NCBI RefSeq assembly: GCF_000143885.2
Contig: NC_018581.1
Coordinates: 1,922,001-1,986,000 of the forward strand
DNA from: Gordonia sp. KTR9
GTDB lineage: Bacteria; Actinomycetota; Actinomycetes; Mycobacteriales; Mycobacteriaceae
Length of the DNA stretch: 64,000 bases
Reading direction: 5' to 3'
Positions 63,483 through 64,000 of the stretch are shown here, one piece after another. The position numbers were made by a program, and so were the translations under genes. The notes below the pieces were generated by a model. The model saw only the letters and a program-made list of their open reading frames with translations. It was not told the DNA's origin and searched no databases. Each line of letters starts with the position of its first letter. Position 1 is the stretch's first letter.

Positions 63483-64000
63483 ATGGCCACCTCGAGACCC
63501 AGAGTTGTCGTCATCGGCGCCGGATTCGCGGGCATGCACTGCGTCCGTCGGCTCAAGAACGAGCCGGTGGATGTCACCATCGTCGACCGCGGAACGAGCC
63601 ACCTGTTCCAGCCACTGCTGTATCAGTGCGCCACCGGTCTGCTGTCGGAAGGCGCGATCTCCAGCCCGGTTCGTCATCTGACCCGCAGACACAAGAACCT
63701 CGACGTGGTACTCGGTGAGGCTTCGGGCATCGACGTCGACGCCCGCGAGCTGACCGTCGACCGCATCGACGGGTCGTCGTTCCACCTCTCGTACGACTAC
63801 CTCGTCGTCGCCGCCGGGATGCGCACCGCCTATCGCGGCAACGAGGACTTCGCCGCCCACGCGCCGGGGATGAAGACCCTCGACGACGCGCTGTCGATCC
63901 GGCGCAAGATCATGGCCGCGTTCGAGATGGCCGAGACGATCACCGACCCGGAGGAGCAGCGGTCCTGGCTCACCTTCGCGGTGGCGGGTGGCGGCCCCAC
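63483..64000 (+). CDS. ndh: Type II NADH dehydrogenase-like flavoprotein, 3' truncated
   Basis: The first 172 codons are visible. The FAD-binding start is RVVVIGAGFAGMHCVRRL, followed by FQPLLYQCATGLLSEGAIS, the typical NDH-2 stretch, and YDYLVVAAGMRTAY. The sequence ends at the start of the NADH-binding fold (FAVAGGG). NDH-2 passes electrons from NADH to quinone without proton pumping. ATG 63483 follows GGAAG. It is divergent from the PaoABC-type operon, with 76 bp between starts. Confidence 0.88.
   Translation, partial: MATSRPRVVVIGAGFAGMHCVRRLKNEPVDVTIVDRGTSHLFQPLLYQCATGLLSEGAISSPVRHLTRRHKNLDVVLGEASGIDVDARELTVDRIDGSSFHLSYDYLVVAAGMRTAYRGNEDFAAHAPGMKTLDDALSIRRKIMAAFEMAETITDPEEQRSWLTFAVAGGGP

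Overview
The window is GC-rich DNA, densely packed with genes on both strands, from a mycolic-acid actinobacterium (order Mycobacteriales). Gordonia or a close relative fits best, but the genus is inferred. Supporting evidence: the gene order trpS-yihY...dacB...sdhCDAB/cdd-deoA-add...upp...punA...amidohydrolase...lpdA...glpD...nei-lhr closely follows M. tuberculosis Rv3336c to Rv3296 with insertions. There are ESX-type secreted-protein families, a PE-PPE hydrolase, a MmpS-like protein and a 13E12-type HNH protein. Many promoters have a TANNNT -10 box placed 6-9 nt before the start codon, the mycobacterial leaderless style. I found no tRNA, rRNA, CRISPR array, insertion sequence or prophage.

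Layout. 1-11.7 kb: 5'-truncated PE-PPE hydrolase, MFS pump, bacterioferritin and its ferredoxin with two IdeR-like iron boxes, exonuclease III, trpS, YihY membrane protein, D,D-carboxypeptidase, glutamine amidotransferase, MmpS-like protein, and a P450 divergent from a TetR regulator. 11.7-27.4 kb: succinate dehydrogenase (sdhCDAB) divergent from the nucleoside operon cdd-deoA-add, an acidic Rv3311-like protein, an EspC-like/NlpC-P60 pair, upp, a DUF222-HNH gene behind a LexA-type box, punA, an enoyl-CoA hydratase-like protein, an M20 amidohydrolase and a cyclotransferase-like protein. 27.4-40.5 kb: lpdA, a PPE/EspB-like putative secreted protein, divergent glpK and glpD, a flavin split-barrel protein, and nei2-lhr (DNA repair).

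40.5-47 kb: a cobalamin riboswitch controls cbtB-cbtA and a phosphoglycerate-mutase-fold protein that lacks both catalytic histidines. An acyl-CoA dehydrogenase, a membrane-tethered diacylglycerol-kinase-like protein and two membrane proteins follow. 47-64 kb: a two-gene molybdenum hydroxylase (2Fe-2S and Mo subunits fused), an MFS pump, an SGNH hydrolase, pyruvate carboxylase, the urate-degradation genes for HIU hydrolase and OHCU decarboxylase, a MocA-like cytidylyltransferase, a lipoprotein, a second three-subunit molybdenum hydroxylase of PaoABC type, and the start of a type II NADH dehydrogenase.

Combined roles. Two themes stand out. The first is nucleoside and purine catabolism: Cdd, DeoA, Add, PunA and Upp, possibly continuing through the xanthine-dehydrogenase-like enzyme to HIU hydrolase and OHCU decarboxylase, although no uricase is visible. 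The second is respiratory redox with metal supply: Sdh, GlpD, LpdA, Ndh, Bfr/Bfd with iron boxes, a B12-controlled cobalt transporter, and molybdenum enzymes beside a cofactor-maturation gene.
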